This document shows, piece after piece, positions 54,172 through 63,719 of a stretch of DNA of 64,000 nt. The notes beneath the pieces were generated by a model, which was not told where the DNA came from, made no database searches, and worked only from the letters and a program-made list of their open reading frames with translations. The stretch is from Acinetobacter corruptisaponis (GTDB lineage: Bacteria; Pseudomonadota; Gammaproteobacteria; Pseudomonadales; Moraxellaceae). The DNA is taken from contig NZ_CP125669.1 in NCBI RefSeq assembly GCF_030053775.1, forward strand, positions 186,001-250,000, given 5' to 3'. A program made the translations under genes and the position numbers. Positions within the stretch are counted from its first letter, which is position 1; every line of letters starts with the position of its first letter.

Positions 54172-54795
54172 TCAGTCTGGTGTGAATAACTTGTTGGAAA
54201 TTGATATTTTTTTTGCCAGATAGTATGAGTTGGATTTTTGGCTAATGAGCAACACCTGGGATTGCAATTCCAGTTCACCATATTCAGGCTCAACCTGAAC
54301 ATAGTACAGTTGACCAAACTCATCACGTACACGTGCCTGGGCAGAGAATCCTGGTCGTGCGTTACCTGTGGAAATGGTTGCCAGACGCCCAACCAAATTG
54401 GTATGAGTATGCGTGACTTTAGGTTTAATCACCTGATCCAGACAGTGAATCATAAACACGGTAAAGAAAATATCGATGATCAATGCTGGGATAAAAAGGT
54501 AATAGGGTGAAATAAAGTAATGCTGCAAGGCAAAGAATGACAATTCCAGAAAATAGCCAGCAAAACTGAAATTGATGAGTAAAAAAACAAAGATGAGATA
54601 CTTGGAAAATTTAACATCAAGTAGCGGTGAATGAAGTAACCATTCGGGTGTTAGCTTTTTAACCAGATGACTTGGGCGCAACCCAATAAAGATACCGATG
54701 GTTTCTGCAATGCTGAGCAAGACCAGTGCCACCACACTCATGTGAAATGGCATCAGGTAATAATTGAGAAAAAACTCAGTCATTGCAGAATTCAT
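54172..54795 (-). CDS. YqiJ-like membrane protein with OB-fold
   Basis: 207 residues. Three membrane helices in the first 120 residues, then a soluble OB-fold part (GRLATISTGNARPG, DEFGQLYYVQVEP, VLLISQKSNSYYLAKK). Matches YqiJ, which usually precedes a flotillin (YqiK); none is here. Cotranscribed with the Rieske and kinase genes. Confidence 0.8.
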   Translation of the reverse strand: MNSAMTEFFLNYYLMPFHMSVVALVLLSIAETIGIFIGLRPSHLVKKLTPEWLLHSPLLDVKFSKYLIFVFLLINFSFAGYFLELSFFALQHYFISPYYLFIPALIIDIFFTVFMIHCLDQVIKPKVTHTHTNLVGRLATISTGNARPGFSAQARVRDEFGQLYYVQVEPEYGELELQSQVLLISQKSNSYYLAKKISISNKLFTPD

Positions 54796-54805
54796 GATTT
54801 AGGCA

Positions 54806-55126
54806 CTAATCAATATAAATACCACCATCGGAGTGGACTTCCAAATTTACTTTTTCAAGGAAGTCACCTAAGCATGGACCTGAAATACATTCGCCTGTTT
54901 CTACAGAGAACAAGGCACCATGTGTAGAACATTGAATATATTCACCGTCCTGGTCCAGAAATTGATTCTCCAGATATTCAAGCTCAGTTTGCAAATGCGG
55001 ACAAAGATTATTGTAGGCATAAAATTGTCCGTCACGCTGGGTGATGAAGATAGTCTTTCCTTTCATGGTGTCATATGCACGTGCTTCACGTTCAGGGACT
55101 TCCTCAGTCATGCAAATCTTTTCCAT
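54806..55126 (-). CDS. Rieske-type 2Fe-2S protein
   Basis: 106 residues from ATG 55126. The cluster ligands are CPH (Cys42, His44) and CSTH (Cys66, His69). Small soluble ferredoxin of the NirD/naphthalene-dioxygenase-ferredoxin class. ATG 55126 overlaps nothing and follows the kinase stop by one base; an upstream in-frame start would lie inside the kinase gene. Electron donor to an unknown partner. Confidence 0.85.
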   Translation of the reverse strand: MEKICMTEEVPEREARAYDTMKGKTIFITQRDGQFYAYNNLCPHLQTELEYLENQFLDQDGEYIQCSTHGALFSVETGECISGPCLGDFLEKVNLEVHSDGGIYID

Positions 55127-55127
55127 G

Positions 55128-56141
55128 TTATGCACATTCCTGTTGTGTGGATTTGAATTGTTCAAATAGCTTGGCGTAGTTTTCGACAGCTAAACGTGGG
55201 CCGAATTGAGCAACAACCTCACTGGAAATTAAAATGGCAAGCTGGGCAGCCGATTCCAGACCGAGGCCTGCATTGATGGCATATAAAAATGCACCCGCAA
55301 AGGCATCACCCGCACCATTGGTATCCACAGCATCAACATGCCGTCCAGCCACATGGAACTGTTGGGCTGGATCAATAATCACCGCACCATTGGCGCCCTG
55401 TGTGATTACGATATGCTGATTGTTTAATTTTAATGCTGCAATGGCATCATCAAGATTCTCTGTATTGGTAAACATCAATGCTTCCTGTTCATTACAGAAC
55501 AGTAAGTCAACGCCATCATCCAGTAATTCTTCCAAACCTTGACGGGCATATTGCACCATTGCTGGATCGGAAAGAGATAGGGCGATTTTCACCCCATGCG
55601 CTTTTGCAAGTTCACGGGTCTGTTTGACTGCAATACGCGCCGTATCACTGGTTGATAAGTAACCCTCGATATATAGCCATTTTGCTGTTTTTAATGGTTC
55701 AAAGTCGATTTGCTCAGCAGACAATTCAGCGGTAATCCCTAGATAGGTATGCATGGTACGTTCTGAATCAGGGCTGATCAGTACCATACAGGTTCCTGTT
55801 ACGCCTTCGCTGATTGATCGGGTTGTGGTGTGGATACCCGCATCATTTAAACCATTCAGATAAATTGAACCAAGTTCGTCGTTACCGACACGGCATCCAT
55901 AAAAAGCGGTTCCACCCAATGCGCTGAATGCAACGGTGGTATTTGCTGCTGAACCACCACTGGCTTGACCTTTATAAGTTTGTGTATCCTGTAGTTGCTG
56001 GTATAAAGCGGCCTGGGTGTCGCCATCAGTCAACTGCATTGTGCCTTTTTGCAAAGCCTGCTGTGTTAAAAACTCATAAGAAACTTTAAATTCCTGGTCA
56101 ATGAGTGCATTTCCAATTGCAAAAAGATCAACAGTTGCCAT
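55128..56141 (-). CDS. PfkB-family kinase, adenosine kinase-like
   Basis: 337 residues from MATVDL at 56141; two earlier Met codons (56147, 56165) are possible. PfkB signatures GGSAANTTVAFSALGG (62-77) and DTNGAGDAFAGAF (273-285) with the catalytic Asp279. Overall closest to adenosine/sugar kinases; the substrate is not fixed by the motifs. Confidence 0.85.
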   Translation of the reverse strand: MATVDLFAIGNALIDQEFKVSYEFLTQQALQKGTMQLTDGDTQAALYQQLQDTQTYKGQASGGSAANTTVAFSALGGTAFYGCRVGNDELGSIYLNGLNDAGIHTTTRSISEGVTGTCMVLISPDSERTMHTYLGITAELSAEQIDFEPLKTAKWLYIEGYLSTSDTARIAVKQTRELAKAHGVKIALSLSDPAMVQYARQGLEELLDDGVDLLFCNEQEALMFTNTENLDDAIAALKLNNQHIVITQGANGAVIIDPAQQFHVAGRHVDAVDTNGAGDAFAGAFLYAINAGLGLESAAQLAILISSEVVAQFGPRLAVENYAKLFEQFKSTQQECA

Positions 56142-56256
56142 GTTTGTCATCACAGTAAAAATCAAAAGCTAAAGTTTACACCAATGCTCAGGATTACAGT
56201 AGTTTGTTGAAAAAAATTCAAGTGATGTAGGGTTAATTCAAAGATTAAAGGGGTGA

Positions 56257-56709
56257 ATGATGATGTTGGACAGCTTTAAAATTGAACGAGTTTTGGAATT
56301 ACCCCCACAACTTGATGTACTGATTAAATATTCACAAAGTGAGAATTTCCGCTTCCTAAATAAACTAAAGCAGGATTTTCAAGCAGGTGAAAATTGCTTT
56401 GATCAGCATGGAGAGGCTTTATTTGCTGTCTATACCCCGAAAGATCAATTGATTGCTGTAGCTGGACTAAACCAAGATCCTTTTCACCATTCAGGGCAAG
56501 TCGGGCGTTTACGGCGTTTTTATATTCATCCTGATTATCGTCGACAAGGTGTTGGAGCTTACTTGCTCCAATATATTGAACAGTATGCACAGACTTATTT
56601 CCATGAACTGCATTTATTTACTGACACTGCAAATGCAGCCAGTTTTTATCAGAAAATGGGCTATGAACCCGTAGATTTACCAAACACTAATTTTAGGAAG
56701 ATTTTTTGA
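56257..56709 (+). CDS. GNAT-family N-acetyltransferase
   Basis: 150 residues. Acetyl-CoA loop RRFYIHPDYRRQGVGAYLLQY and C-terminal FYQKMGYEPVDLPNTNF. AAAGGGGTGA ribosome site. Substrate unknown; probably monocistronic. Confidence 0.87.
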   Translation: MMMLDSFKIERVLELPPQLDVLIKYSQSENFRFLNKLKQDFQAGENCFDQHGEALFAVYTPKDQLIAVAGLNQDPFHHSGQVGRLRRFYIHPDYRRQGVGAYLLQYIEQYAQTYFHELHLFTDTANAASFYQKMGYEPVDLPNTNFRKIF

Positions 56710-56838
56710 ACGGGTATGGATCACCACTCGCTGAATTTTTCTACAAAAACATACCAATTTACATGGATATCCGTGCATATTCTTCGGTAGACTCTCTATA
56801 ATCAATAGCGTTAATTAAATAGATAAATTGGAGATCAC

Positions 56839-59766
56839 ATGACTGTCGATGTTTCTGAAAGCATTACTCAAACAATTCACCCTGCGTTTCAGCTATTACG
56901 TCAACACCATGTAGAAGCACTTGATATTCACGTTTCAGAATATAAACATAAAGTGACGGGTGCGGTTCACTATCATCTCGCGACCAACAATGATGAAAAT
57001 GTGTTTCTGGTGGCGTTTAGAACGCAACCGATGGATTCAAAGGGAACCGCACATATTTTAGAGCATACCGCTTTATGTGGTTCTGAGAAGTTTCCAGTCC
57101 GCGATCCATTCTTTTTAATGATCCGCCGCTCATTGAATACCTTTATGAATGCCTTTACCGCGGCAGACTGGACCGCATATCCATTTGCAACGCAGAATAA
57201 GAAAGATTTTCAAAACCTGTTGTCGGTTTATTTAGATGCTGCCTTTGCCGCAAACCTGAATCCTCTGGACTTTGCCCAGGAGGGAATCCGTATTGAGCTA
57301 GAGAATGATCAGGCGGTTTATAAAGGTGTGGTGTTTAATGAAATGAAAGGGGCAATGAGTTCTCCTACAGACCAGCTTTATCATCAATTGGCCTATCATC
57401 TATTCCCTGAAACCACCTATCACTACAACTCTGGCGGTGATCCAAAAGACATTCCAGATTTGAGTTATGAACAGTTAGTTGAGTTCTACAAAACCCATTA
57501 CCATCCAAGTAATGCGGTATTTATGACCTTTGGTAATCAAAGTGCATATGATCTGCAAGAACAGTTTGAAAAACTGGCCTTGCATAAATTCTCCAAAGGA
57601 ACAACTTTATATTCTACACCTGAGAAGCGTTTAACCGCACCCATTGAGGTGACTGAATCCTACGCAGTGGATAGTGAAGACCTGAAAGATAAGACCTATC
57701 ATGTGATGTCATGGTTATTGCCTGAAACCAGCGATATTAAGCTGCGTTTAGGTATGCGTCTGGTTGAGGGGATTTTACTGGAAAATTCAGCTTCACCATT
57801 GCGTCATTATCTGGAAACCTGTGGCTATGCACAGTCCACAGGGCCATTAATGGGGGTGGATGACAGCAATTTTGAAATGACATTTTATTGTGGCATACAA
57901 GGTTCAAATGCAGAATATGCTGAAAACTTTAAGAGTGGCGTATTAAACATTCTACAGGAAGTTGCATCCAAGCCTGTTGATACTGATTTGGTCGATGCAA
58001 TTCTGCATCAGATTGAATTGCATCAACGTGAAATCAATGGTGATGGCACACCGTATGGCTTAAGCCTGATCCTGAATGGTTTAGGCAGTGCGATTCACCA
58101 TAATGACCCGATTCATGTCTGGGATGTGGATTCTGCGATTGAACAGGTTAAGGAAGAATTAAAAGACCCAATGTGGTTATCCAAACTGATTCAAACGCAT
58201 CTGCTGGATAATCCACACCGTGTACAAATGACTTTGGTTCCTGATGCAACTAAATCGGTGAAAGAGCAACAGGCTGAACAGGCTCGTTTGGCTGAGATTA
58301 CGGCAAACCTGACTGAAGCCCAGAAAATCGCGATTCAGGAAAAAACTGAGGCACTAAAAAAACGTCAGGATACACCTGATGATCTTGAGCTATTGCCAAA
58401 AGTGGGACTGGAAGATGTTCCTGCTGATTTACATATTGTGCAAGGTCAGTTGCGTGAGATTATCTGTAATGGTCTGGATACACCATTAAATCTTTATCAT
58501 GCAGGCACCAACGGTATTTATTACCAACAAGTGTTGATTCAGATTCCTGACGAAATTGTGCAGTCACCGTATTTCAACTTACTTTCGATTTTAATGGGAG
58601 AAGTCGGTGCGGGTGAATACGACTACCTTGAATTGCAGCAACTCCAGACCGCAGTCAGTGGTGGACTAGGTATGGGTGCATCTCTACGCAGCAAGGTGGA
58701 TAATAGGGATCGGATCAGTGCATGGCTGACCCTCACCACCAAGTCATTAACGCAGAAGCTTGATGCCATTCAGTTATTAAAATTGGCATTTGAACAGCTT
58801 CGCTTTGATGAGAAAGACCGTATCATCGAACTATTGCAGCAACGGAAAACCCGTTGGCAATCACGTTTGTCTGGTTCAGGGCATAGCTATGCGATGCAGA
58901 CTGCCTCACGTCAAATGAGTGCACTTGCTCGCCGTGACTATCACAATACAGGTTTGGGTGCGCTTAACTGGCTGAGTGATTTAGTCACTAAGATTGATCA
59001 GGACGAAGATACCTATAATGTATTAATTGCTGAATTACAGGCAATTCATCGTAAGCTATTGCAGGCTCCTAAACAGTTCCTATTGGTGTGTGAAGAGCAT
59101 CAATCTGACCGTTTAGTGGAAGAAGTACAAAATGTCTGGGACAAGTTGCAAGTCAATAGAGAACCTGTCACTTTAACTCAAGTTGAACAAGTCAATACAA
59201 AAAATGATGAAGCATGGCTGATCCAGGCCAATGTGCAGTTCTGTGCTTCTGCCTATCAGGCGGTTGATGTTGCCCATGCTGATGCTGCACCGTTAATGGT
59301 ATTGGCTGCCTACCTGCGTAATGGCTTTTTGCATAGTGCCATCCGTGAAAAAGGTGGAGCGTATGGTGGGGGAGCCAGTTATGATGGCAATGCCTGCTCA
59401 TTCCGTTTTTATAGCTACCGTGATCCACGATTGGCGGAAACATTTAATGATTTTGAAGCCAGTGTGCAATGGTTGCTGAATACCGAACAGCAGTCGCATC
59501 AACTTGAAGAGGCGATTTTAGGTCTGGTTGCAGGTATGGATAAGCCTGGTTCACCTGCTGGTGAGGCAATTACAGCGTGTTATGCCCGTACACCGAAATT
59601 CCGTAAAATGCTACGTGAACGCCTGTTAAAGGTGACTCTGGATGATTTAAACCGTGTGGCAAAACAGTATTTGTTGCAACAGAAACCTGTGAAAGCAGTG
59701 GTTGCGCCATTTGCAAAACGTGAAGAACTACAGCAACTCGGATTTAGTATCCAACAGGTCAATTAA
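56839..59766 (+). CDS. M16C metalloprotease (presequence protease-like)
   Basis: 975 residues with the inverse zinc motif His72-ILE-His76 followed by ALCGSEKFPVRDPF, then two homologous halves and PreP-type segments (GEVGAGEYDYLELQQLQ, REKGGAYGGGASYDG). Degrades short peptides, in the cytoplasm or periplasm; no signal peptide. GGAG ribosome site. Confidence 0.9.
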   Translation: MTVDVSESITQTIHPAFQLLRQHHVEALDIHVSEYKHKVTGAVHYHLATNNDENVFLVAFRTQPMDSKGTAHILEHTALCGSEKFPVRDPFFLMIRRSLNTFMNAFTAADWTAYPFATQNKKDFQNLLSVYLDAAFAANLNPLDFAQEGIRIELENDQAVYKGVVFNEMKGAMSSPTDQLYHQLAYHLFPETTYHYNSGGDPKDIPDLSYEQLVEFYKTHYHPSNAVFMTFGNQSAYDLQEQFEKLALHKFSKGTTLYSTPEKRLTAPIEVTESYAVDSEDLKDKTYHVMSWLLPETSDIKLRLGMRLVEGILLENSASPLRHYLETCGYAQSTGPLMGVDDSNFEMTFYCGIQGSNAEYAENFKSGVLNILQEVASKPVDTDLVDAILHQIELHQREINGDGTPYGLSLILNGLGSAIHHNDPIHVWDVDSAIEQVKEELKDPMWLSKLIQTHLLDNPHRVQMTLVPDATKSVKEQQAEQARLAEITANLTEAQKIAIQEKTEALKKRQDTPDDLELLPKVGLEDVPADLHIVQGQLREIICNGLDTPLNLYHAGTNGIYYQQVLIQIPDEIVQSPYFNLLSILMGEVGAGEYDYLELQQLQTAVSGGLGMGASLRSKVDNRDRISAWLTLTTKSLTQKLDAIQLLKLAFEQLRFDEKDRIIELLQQRKTRWQSRLSGSGHSYAMQTASRQMSALARRDYHNTGLGALNWLSDLVTKIDQDEDTYNVLIAELQAIHRKLLQAPKQFLLVCEEHQSDRLVEEVQNVWDKLQVNREPVTLTQVEQVNTKNDEAWLIQANVQFCASAYQAVDVAHADAAPLMVLAAYLRNGFLHSAIREKGGAYGGGASYDGNACSFRFYSYRDPRLAETFNDFEASVQWLLNTEQQSHQLEEAILGLVAGMDKPGSPAGEAITACYARTPKFRKMLRERLLKVTLDDLNRVAKQYLLQQKPVKAVVAPFAKREELQQLGFSIQQVN

Positions 59767-59786
59767 AATAAGAATCGGAGAAAATT

Positions 59787-60956
59787 ATGGCGTTCAAATC
59801 TTTTGATCGGGGTCATTTGGAGTTTAGTGTGGTGGCTATACTAGGCTCTCTAACCACATCATTTACCCATGCGCAGACAACGGCGCCAGCCAGTCCCGCA
59901 ACAGTTGAAGCCTGTGTGGCATTGGCTTCAAATGCTGAACGTCTGGCTTGTTATGATGGGCTTTTTAAGGCACCGACCATTATTCAGCCGCAGGCTCAGG
60001 TGGCTGAACCTGTGATTGCTGCCACATCTGTATCGGTTTCTGAAACCAATGAAAAAGCCAAGCCTGAATCTTTAAAGGATAAGGTGGTTCAAAAAGTCAG
60101 TGACCTACATTTGTTGGGTGCTGCGCCTAAGTTTGATCCGAATGTTTCCTTGTTGGATCGCCGTTGGGAGCTGTCAGAAGAAAGTAAGTTAGGCGTATGG
60201 AATATTCGTGCCTATCAACCTGTTTATTTACTGCCAGTGTTCTGGACCAGTGACAAGAATGAATTTCCAAGCAGTCCAAACCCACAAAATACCGTCAATG
60301 AGAAACAGGAATTAACCTCTAGTGAGGCAAAGTTCCAGATTTCCTTTAAGACCAAGGCGTGGGAAAACATTCTGGGTAATAATGGCGATTTATGGGTAGG
60401 TTATACTCAGTCTTCGCGTTGGCAGGTTTACAACTCTGAGGAATCACGTCCATTTCGTGAGACAAATTATGAACCTGAAGCAAGTTTAATGTTTAGAACC
60501 AATTATGAAATTTTAGGGCTAAACGCACGTTTGCTAGGTGTCACTTTAAACCATCAATCCAATGGACGTTCTGATCCATTGTCGCGTAGTTGGAATCGGA
60601 TGATTTTTAATCTGGGTTTTGAAAAAGACAACTTTGCTTTGATGCTTCGCCCTTGGTATCGCATTGAGGAAGAAGCAAAGGATGATAATAACCCTGATAT
60701 TAAGGATTATATTGGTCGTGGTGATTTAACCGCATTTTATCGCAAGGGAGAAAATGACTTTTCTCTTATGCTGCGTCATTCCCTTAAAGGTGGTGATAAA
60801 TCACATGGCGCGGTGCAGTTTGACTGGGCATTTCCAATCAAGGGCAAACTGCGTGGTCATTTACAACTCTTTGATGGATATGGTGAAAGCCTGATTGACT
60901 ATAACCACCGTGCAACCTATGCAGGTTTGGGTGTGTCGTTAATGAACTGGTATTAA
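59787..60956 (+). CDS. pldA: Outer-membrane phospholipase A (OMPLA)
   Basis: 389 residues. Signal peptide about 1-29, a short Cys-containing pre-domain (Cys43...Cys55, RLACYDGLF) not found in E. coli PldA, then a 12-strand barrel. Catalytic His256, Ser258 and Asn270 in NHQSNG and SRSWNR. Hydrolyses phospholipids in the outer leaflet when asymmetry fails. The stop abuts the next ATG. Confidence 0.93.
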   Translation: MAFKSFDRGHLEFSVVAILGSLTTSFTHAQTTAPASPATVEACVALASNAERLACYDGLFKAPTIIQPQAQVAEPVIAATSVSVSETNEKAKPESLKDKVVQKVSDLHLLGAAPKFDPNVSLLDRRWELSEESKLGVWNIRAYQPVYLLPVFWTSDKNEFPSSPNPQNTVNEKQELTSSEAKFQISFKTKAWENILGNNGDLWVGYTQSSRWQVYNSEESRPFRETNYEPEASLMFRTNYEILGLNARLLGVTLNHQSNGRSDPLSRSWNRMIFNLGFEKDNFALMLRPWYRIEEEAKDDNNPDIKDYIGRGDLTAFYRKGENDFSLMLRHSLKGGDKSHGAVQFDWAFPIKGKLRGHLQLFDGYGESLIDYNHRATYAGLGVSLMNWY

Positions 60957-61481
60957 ATGACTTTAAATATTCCAGAAACATTATTGCAGCTTGAGGCAAA
61001 TTGTGGGGTGTTTGCGGTCTGGCTGATTATAAAGCAATATCAAACCCATATTGATATTGCTGACCTTATTCAATTATGCCGCCATGATCAGGAAGAGGGA
61101 ACATTTACCATTGCCTTGGCTGTGGCCTTGAAAAAATTGGGATTTGAAGTGTCGCTGTATACTGATCCTGACCCAAATATTGATGAGAAAGAACAGCAAA
61201 GTTATGTTGATGCACAACGCCTAAAGATTCCTATTCGGGCTGCCTTGACTTATGCAGAGATTCAACAGGCATTTGAAGCGGGTAAATTTGTGATTGTATT
61301 TTATGATAGCTTGCAGGGTGTTGGGAATCAGTCCTTGATCTATTCAGTTTATGAACAGGAAATCAGTTTTTGTGATCATTTTGAAGTCATGTCTAAAACT
61401 GAATTTGAACGACAGCGTCAAGCTGATGGAATTTGTCGGCAAGTCATTGTGGTTGAGCAGGGAAATATATCAGCTTTCTAG
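60957..61481 (+). CDS. C39-like cysteine peptidase family protein
   Basis: 174 residues. Gln11 and Cys16 in LQLEANCGVFAVW resemble the oxyanion Gln and nucleophile Cys of peptidase C39-like folds, with a possible FCDHFEVM His near 140. No signal peptide. Starts right at the pldA stop, so translation is coupled. Role unknown; proteolysis of a peptide partner is a guess. Confidence 0.65.
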   Translation: MTLNIPETLLQLEANCGVFAVWLIIKQYQTHIDIADLIQLCRHDQEEGTFTIALAVALKKLGFEVSLYTDPDPNIDEKEQQSYVDAQRLKIPIRAALTYAEIQQAFEAGKFVIVFYDSLQGVGNQSLIYSVYEQEISFCDHFEVMSKTEFERQRQADGICRQVIVVEQGNISAF

Positions 61482-61503
61482 CTAGCCTCAATTTTTGGAC
61501 GAT

Positions 61504-62841
61504 TTACCCAATCTGAATGTTGGCAATGGCATGTTTTAAACGACTTTTCTTTGGCGTTGCAATTAAGTAGGCAAGGGTGAGTGGACCCAAACGGCCTGTA
61601 TACATCAGTAAACTGAGAACAAATAAACTGCCATCATGCAGTTCACCTGTTGCGCCACGCGATAGGCCTACCGTACAGGCGGCGGAAACCACCTCAAACA
61701 TCAGGTCAAGCGCATCCAGTTTAGGTTCTAGAAGCAACAGGATGAAGCAACCTGTAAATACTAGCATCCCTGTAATCGCGGTGACCGCGAGAGCTTTATA
61801 GGTGGTTTCCTGTGACACGGAATGGTTGAAAATACGGATTTCTTCATTGCGTCTTAAAAATGAAATCACACATAACACCAGAATAACGAAAGTGCCTACT
61901 TTAATGCCGCCTGCCGTACTCAGGGAACCACCACCAATAAACATGAGCAACATGGTCAGTAAGGCGGTACTATGTTCCATCGCACCTGTATCAATGGTAT
62001 TGAAACCAGAAGAGCGGGGAACTGTGGCCTGAAACCAGGCATTCATGGCTTGTTCACCCAGACTCATAGAACCTAAAGTCAGTGGGTTATTGGATTCTAA
62101 TAGCCATATTAAAACAAAAGCCACCAGATTCAGGATGGCGATTGTACTGAGAATCAGTTTGCTGTTCGGTGTGAGTTTGCTCCAGCGTTTATTCTGCTTG
62201 ATGTCAATTAAAACCAGAAAGCCAATCCCACCCAAGGTATATAGTAAACTGATGGTGAGACAAATGAGGTAATGGCTCTGGAAGCTCATTAAATTATTGT
62301 CAAATAATGAGAACCCCGCGTTGTTAAACGCAGAAACACTGTAAAAAACTGCATAATATAGTCCACGTGCAAAGCCGTAGATGGGCGTGAATGAGGCAGT
62401 TAATATAATGACACCGATCAGTTCAAAAAATAGGGTATAAATCACCACACCTTTGGCGACAAAAGTCACTTTGGAGAGGCTGGTTTGTCCTAAACTGTCC
62501 TGTGCCATCATTTGCTGTTTCAGACCAAGTTTTGGGGCAAGGCTTAATGCCGCCAAAATTGCAAAGGTCATAAAACCCAAACCACCAGACTGGATCAGTA
62601 ACAAGATAATAAACTGCCCAAAATGGTTGAACGATTCACTCAAGTTCACCACAGATAAACCTGTAATCGTTACCGCAGAAGTTGCGGTAAACAAGGCATC
62701 CATCCAACTGACATTACCATTATTGGCAAAAGGTAGTTTTAGTAATATTGTCCCGATCAGAATAAAACTAAGAAAACCAATTGCCAACAATGAGGGTGGG
62801 CTCAGGTTGAATATCTTTTGTGAATTTATTTTTATTGTCAT
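61504..62841 (-). CDS. ktrB: KtrB/TrkH-type K+ transporter subunit
   Basis: 445 residues, four M1-P-M2 repeats with Gly filter residues in SAVTITGLSVVNL, SAFNNAGFSLF, VPRSSGFNTID and SAACTVGLSRGATG. Pore subunit; conducts K+ (often with Na+) when gated by KtrA, whose gene ends one base upstream. Confidence 0.9.
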   Translation of the reverse strand: MTIKINSQKIFNLSPPSLLAIGFLSFILIGTILLKLPFANNGNVSWMDALFTATSAVTITGLSVVNLSESFNHFGQFIILLLIQSGGLGFMTFAILAALSLAPKLGLKQQMMAQDSLGQTSLSKVTFVAKGVVIYTLFFELIGVIILTASFTPIYGFARGLYYAVFYSVSAFNNAGFSLFDNNLMSFQSHYLICLTISLLYTLGGIGFLVLIDIKQNKRWSKLTPNSKLILSTIAILNLVAFVLIWLLESNNPLTLGSMSLGEQAMNAWFQATVPRSSGFNTIDTGAMEHSTALLTMLLMFIGGGSLSTAGGIKVGTFVILVLCVISFLRRNEEIRIFNHSVSQETTYKALAVTAITGMLVFTGCFILLLLEPKLDALDLMFEVVSAACTVGLSRGATGELHDGSLFVLSLLMYTGRLGPLTLAYLIATPKKSRLKHAIANIQIG

Positions 62842-63492
62842 TTATAGGAAACATCCTGAGAGTTTTTTAAGATGATGCAGTGAACCCTCTAAAATCAGGA
62901 TGTCACCTGCCTGTAAAGTGAAATTGCTATCAGTTTCATAAATCACCTGTTGGTTCCGTTTCAATAACAATAATTTAATATGTGGTTCCTGTTGCAGAAT
63001 GCCTGACAGGTTTACATTGTTGAGTTTATCCTGTACAGGCACCTTGACAATATAATGTTCGTCGCCTAAATCCATATAACGGCTGACCATAGGGTAATTT
63101 AATGCCTGTGCAACCCGAACCCCCATATCTTCTTCAGGATGAATAATTTTACTGACATGCAAATGCGACAAAATGGTGTGATGTGCCTTGGTCTTGGCCT
63201 TGACCAGAATTTTTTCCACACCCAAATTTTTTAAGTTTAAAACGCATAAAATACTGGCTTCAATATCTTCACCAATCGCGACCACCACAGCATCGCAATT
63301 TTGAATATTCAGCTCATCCAAGACATGTTCATCGGTTGCATCCGCAATAACGGCATGGGTGATCTGATCCGATATATTTTCAACATTGCGCTTAATGGTA
63401 TCAATGCCAATGACATCATGTTTTAGTCGGGTAAGTTCCAGTGCCACAGTTGCACCGAAACTTCCTAAACCAATCACTGCAAACTGTGCCAT
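62842..63492 (-). CDS. ktrA: KtrA/TrkA-type K+ transporter gating subunit
   Basis: 216 residues. RCK_N Rossmann fold with AVIGLGSFGATVALEL and D35-type acidic residue (DVIGID), then an RCK_C domain (about 135-216). Binds ATP/ADP or NAD(H) and gates KtrB. Overlap-free join with ktrB (stop and start one base apart). Confidence 0.9.
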   Translation of the reverse strand: MAQFAVIGLGSFGATVALELTRLKHDVIGIDTIKRNVENISDQITHAVIADATDEHVLDELNIQNCDAVVVAIGEDIEASILCVLNLKNLGVEKILVKAKTKAHHTILSHLHVSKIIHPEEDMGVRVAQALNYPMVSRYMDLGDEHYIVKVPVQDKLNNVNLSGILQQEPHIKLLLLKRNQQVIYETDSNFTLQAGDILILEGSLHHLKKLSGCFL

Positions 63493-63629
63493 ATCTGTCC
63501 TTAACTAAATGATAAAAATATCTTTTTATTTATTCTAAGTGTTCTAAATTGAATGATATGTAAGATTTTGTGAGTTAAGATGAGTGGATGAGATTATGAA
63601 ATAAATTTGTATTATTCAGATTGATCGTT

Positions 63630-63715
63630 GTAGGGGCGAACTGCGTTCGCCCAAAAGGATAACAAGTGTAAAATTGATTTATATTTTACATAAGGCGAAC
63701 ACAGTTCGCCTCTAC
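63630..63715. repeat. 86-bp foldback repeat
   Basis: 22-base arms at 63630-63651 and 63694-63715 are inverted with two mismatches; each arm is itself a palindrome (GGCGAAC/GTTCGCC). An inner inverted pair TGTAAAAT/ATTTTACA (63667-63674, 63683-63690) sits inside. Located between ktrA and the end of ilvA. Resembles a short non-coding foldback or REP-type element. Confidence 0.7.
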
Positions 63716-63719
63716 GTAT

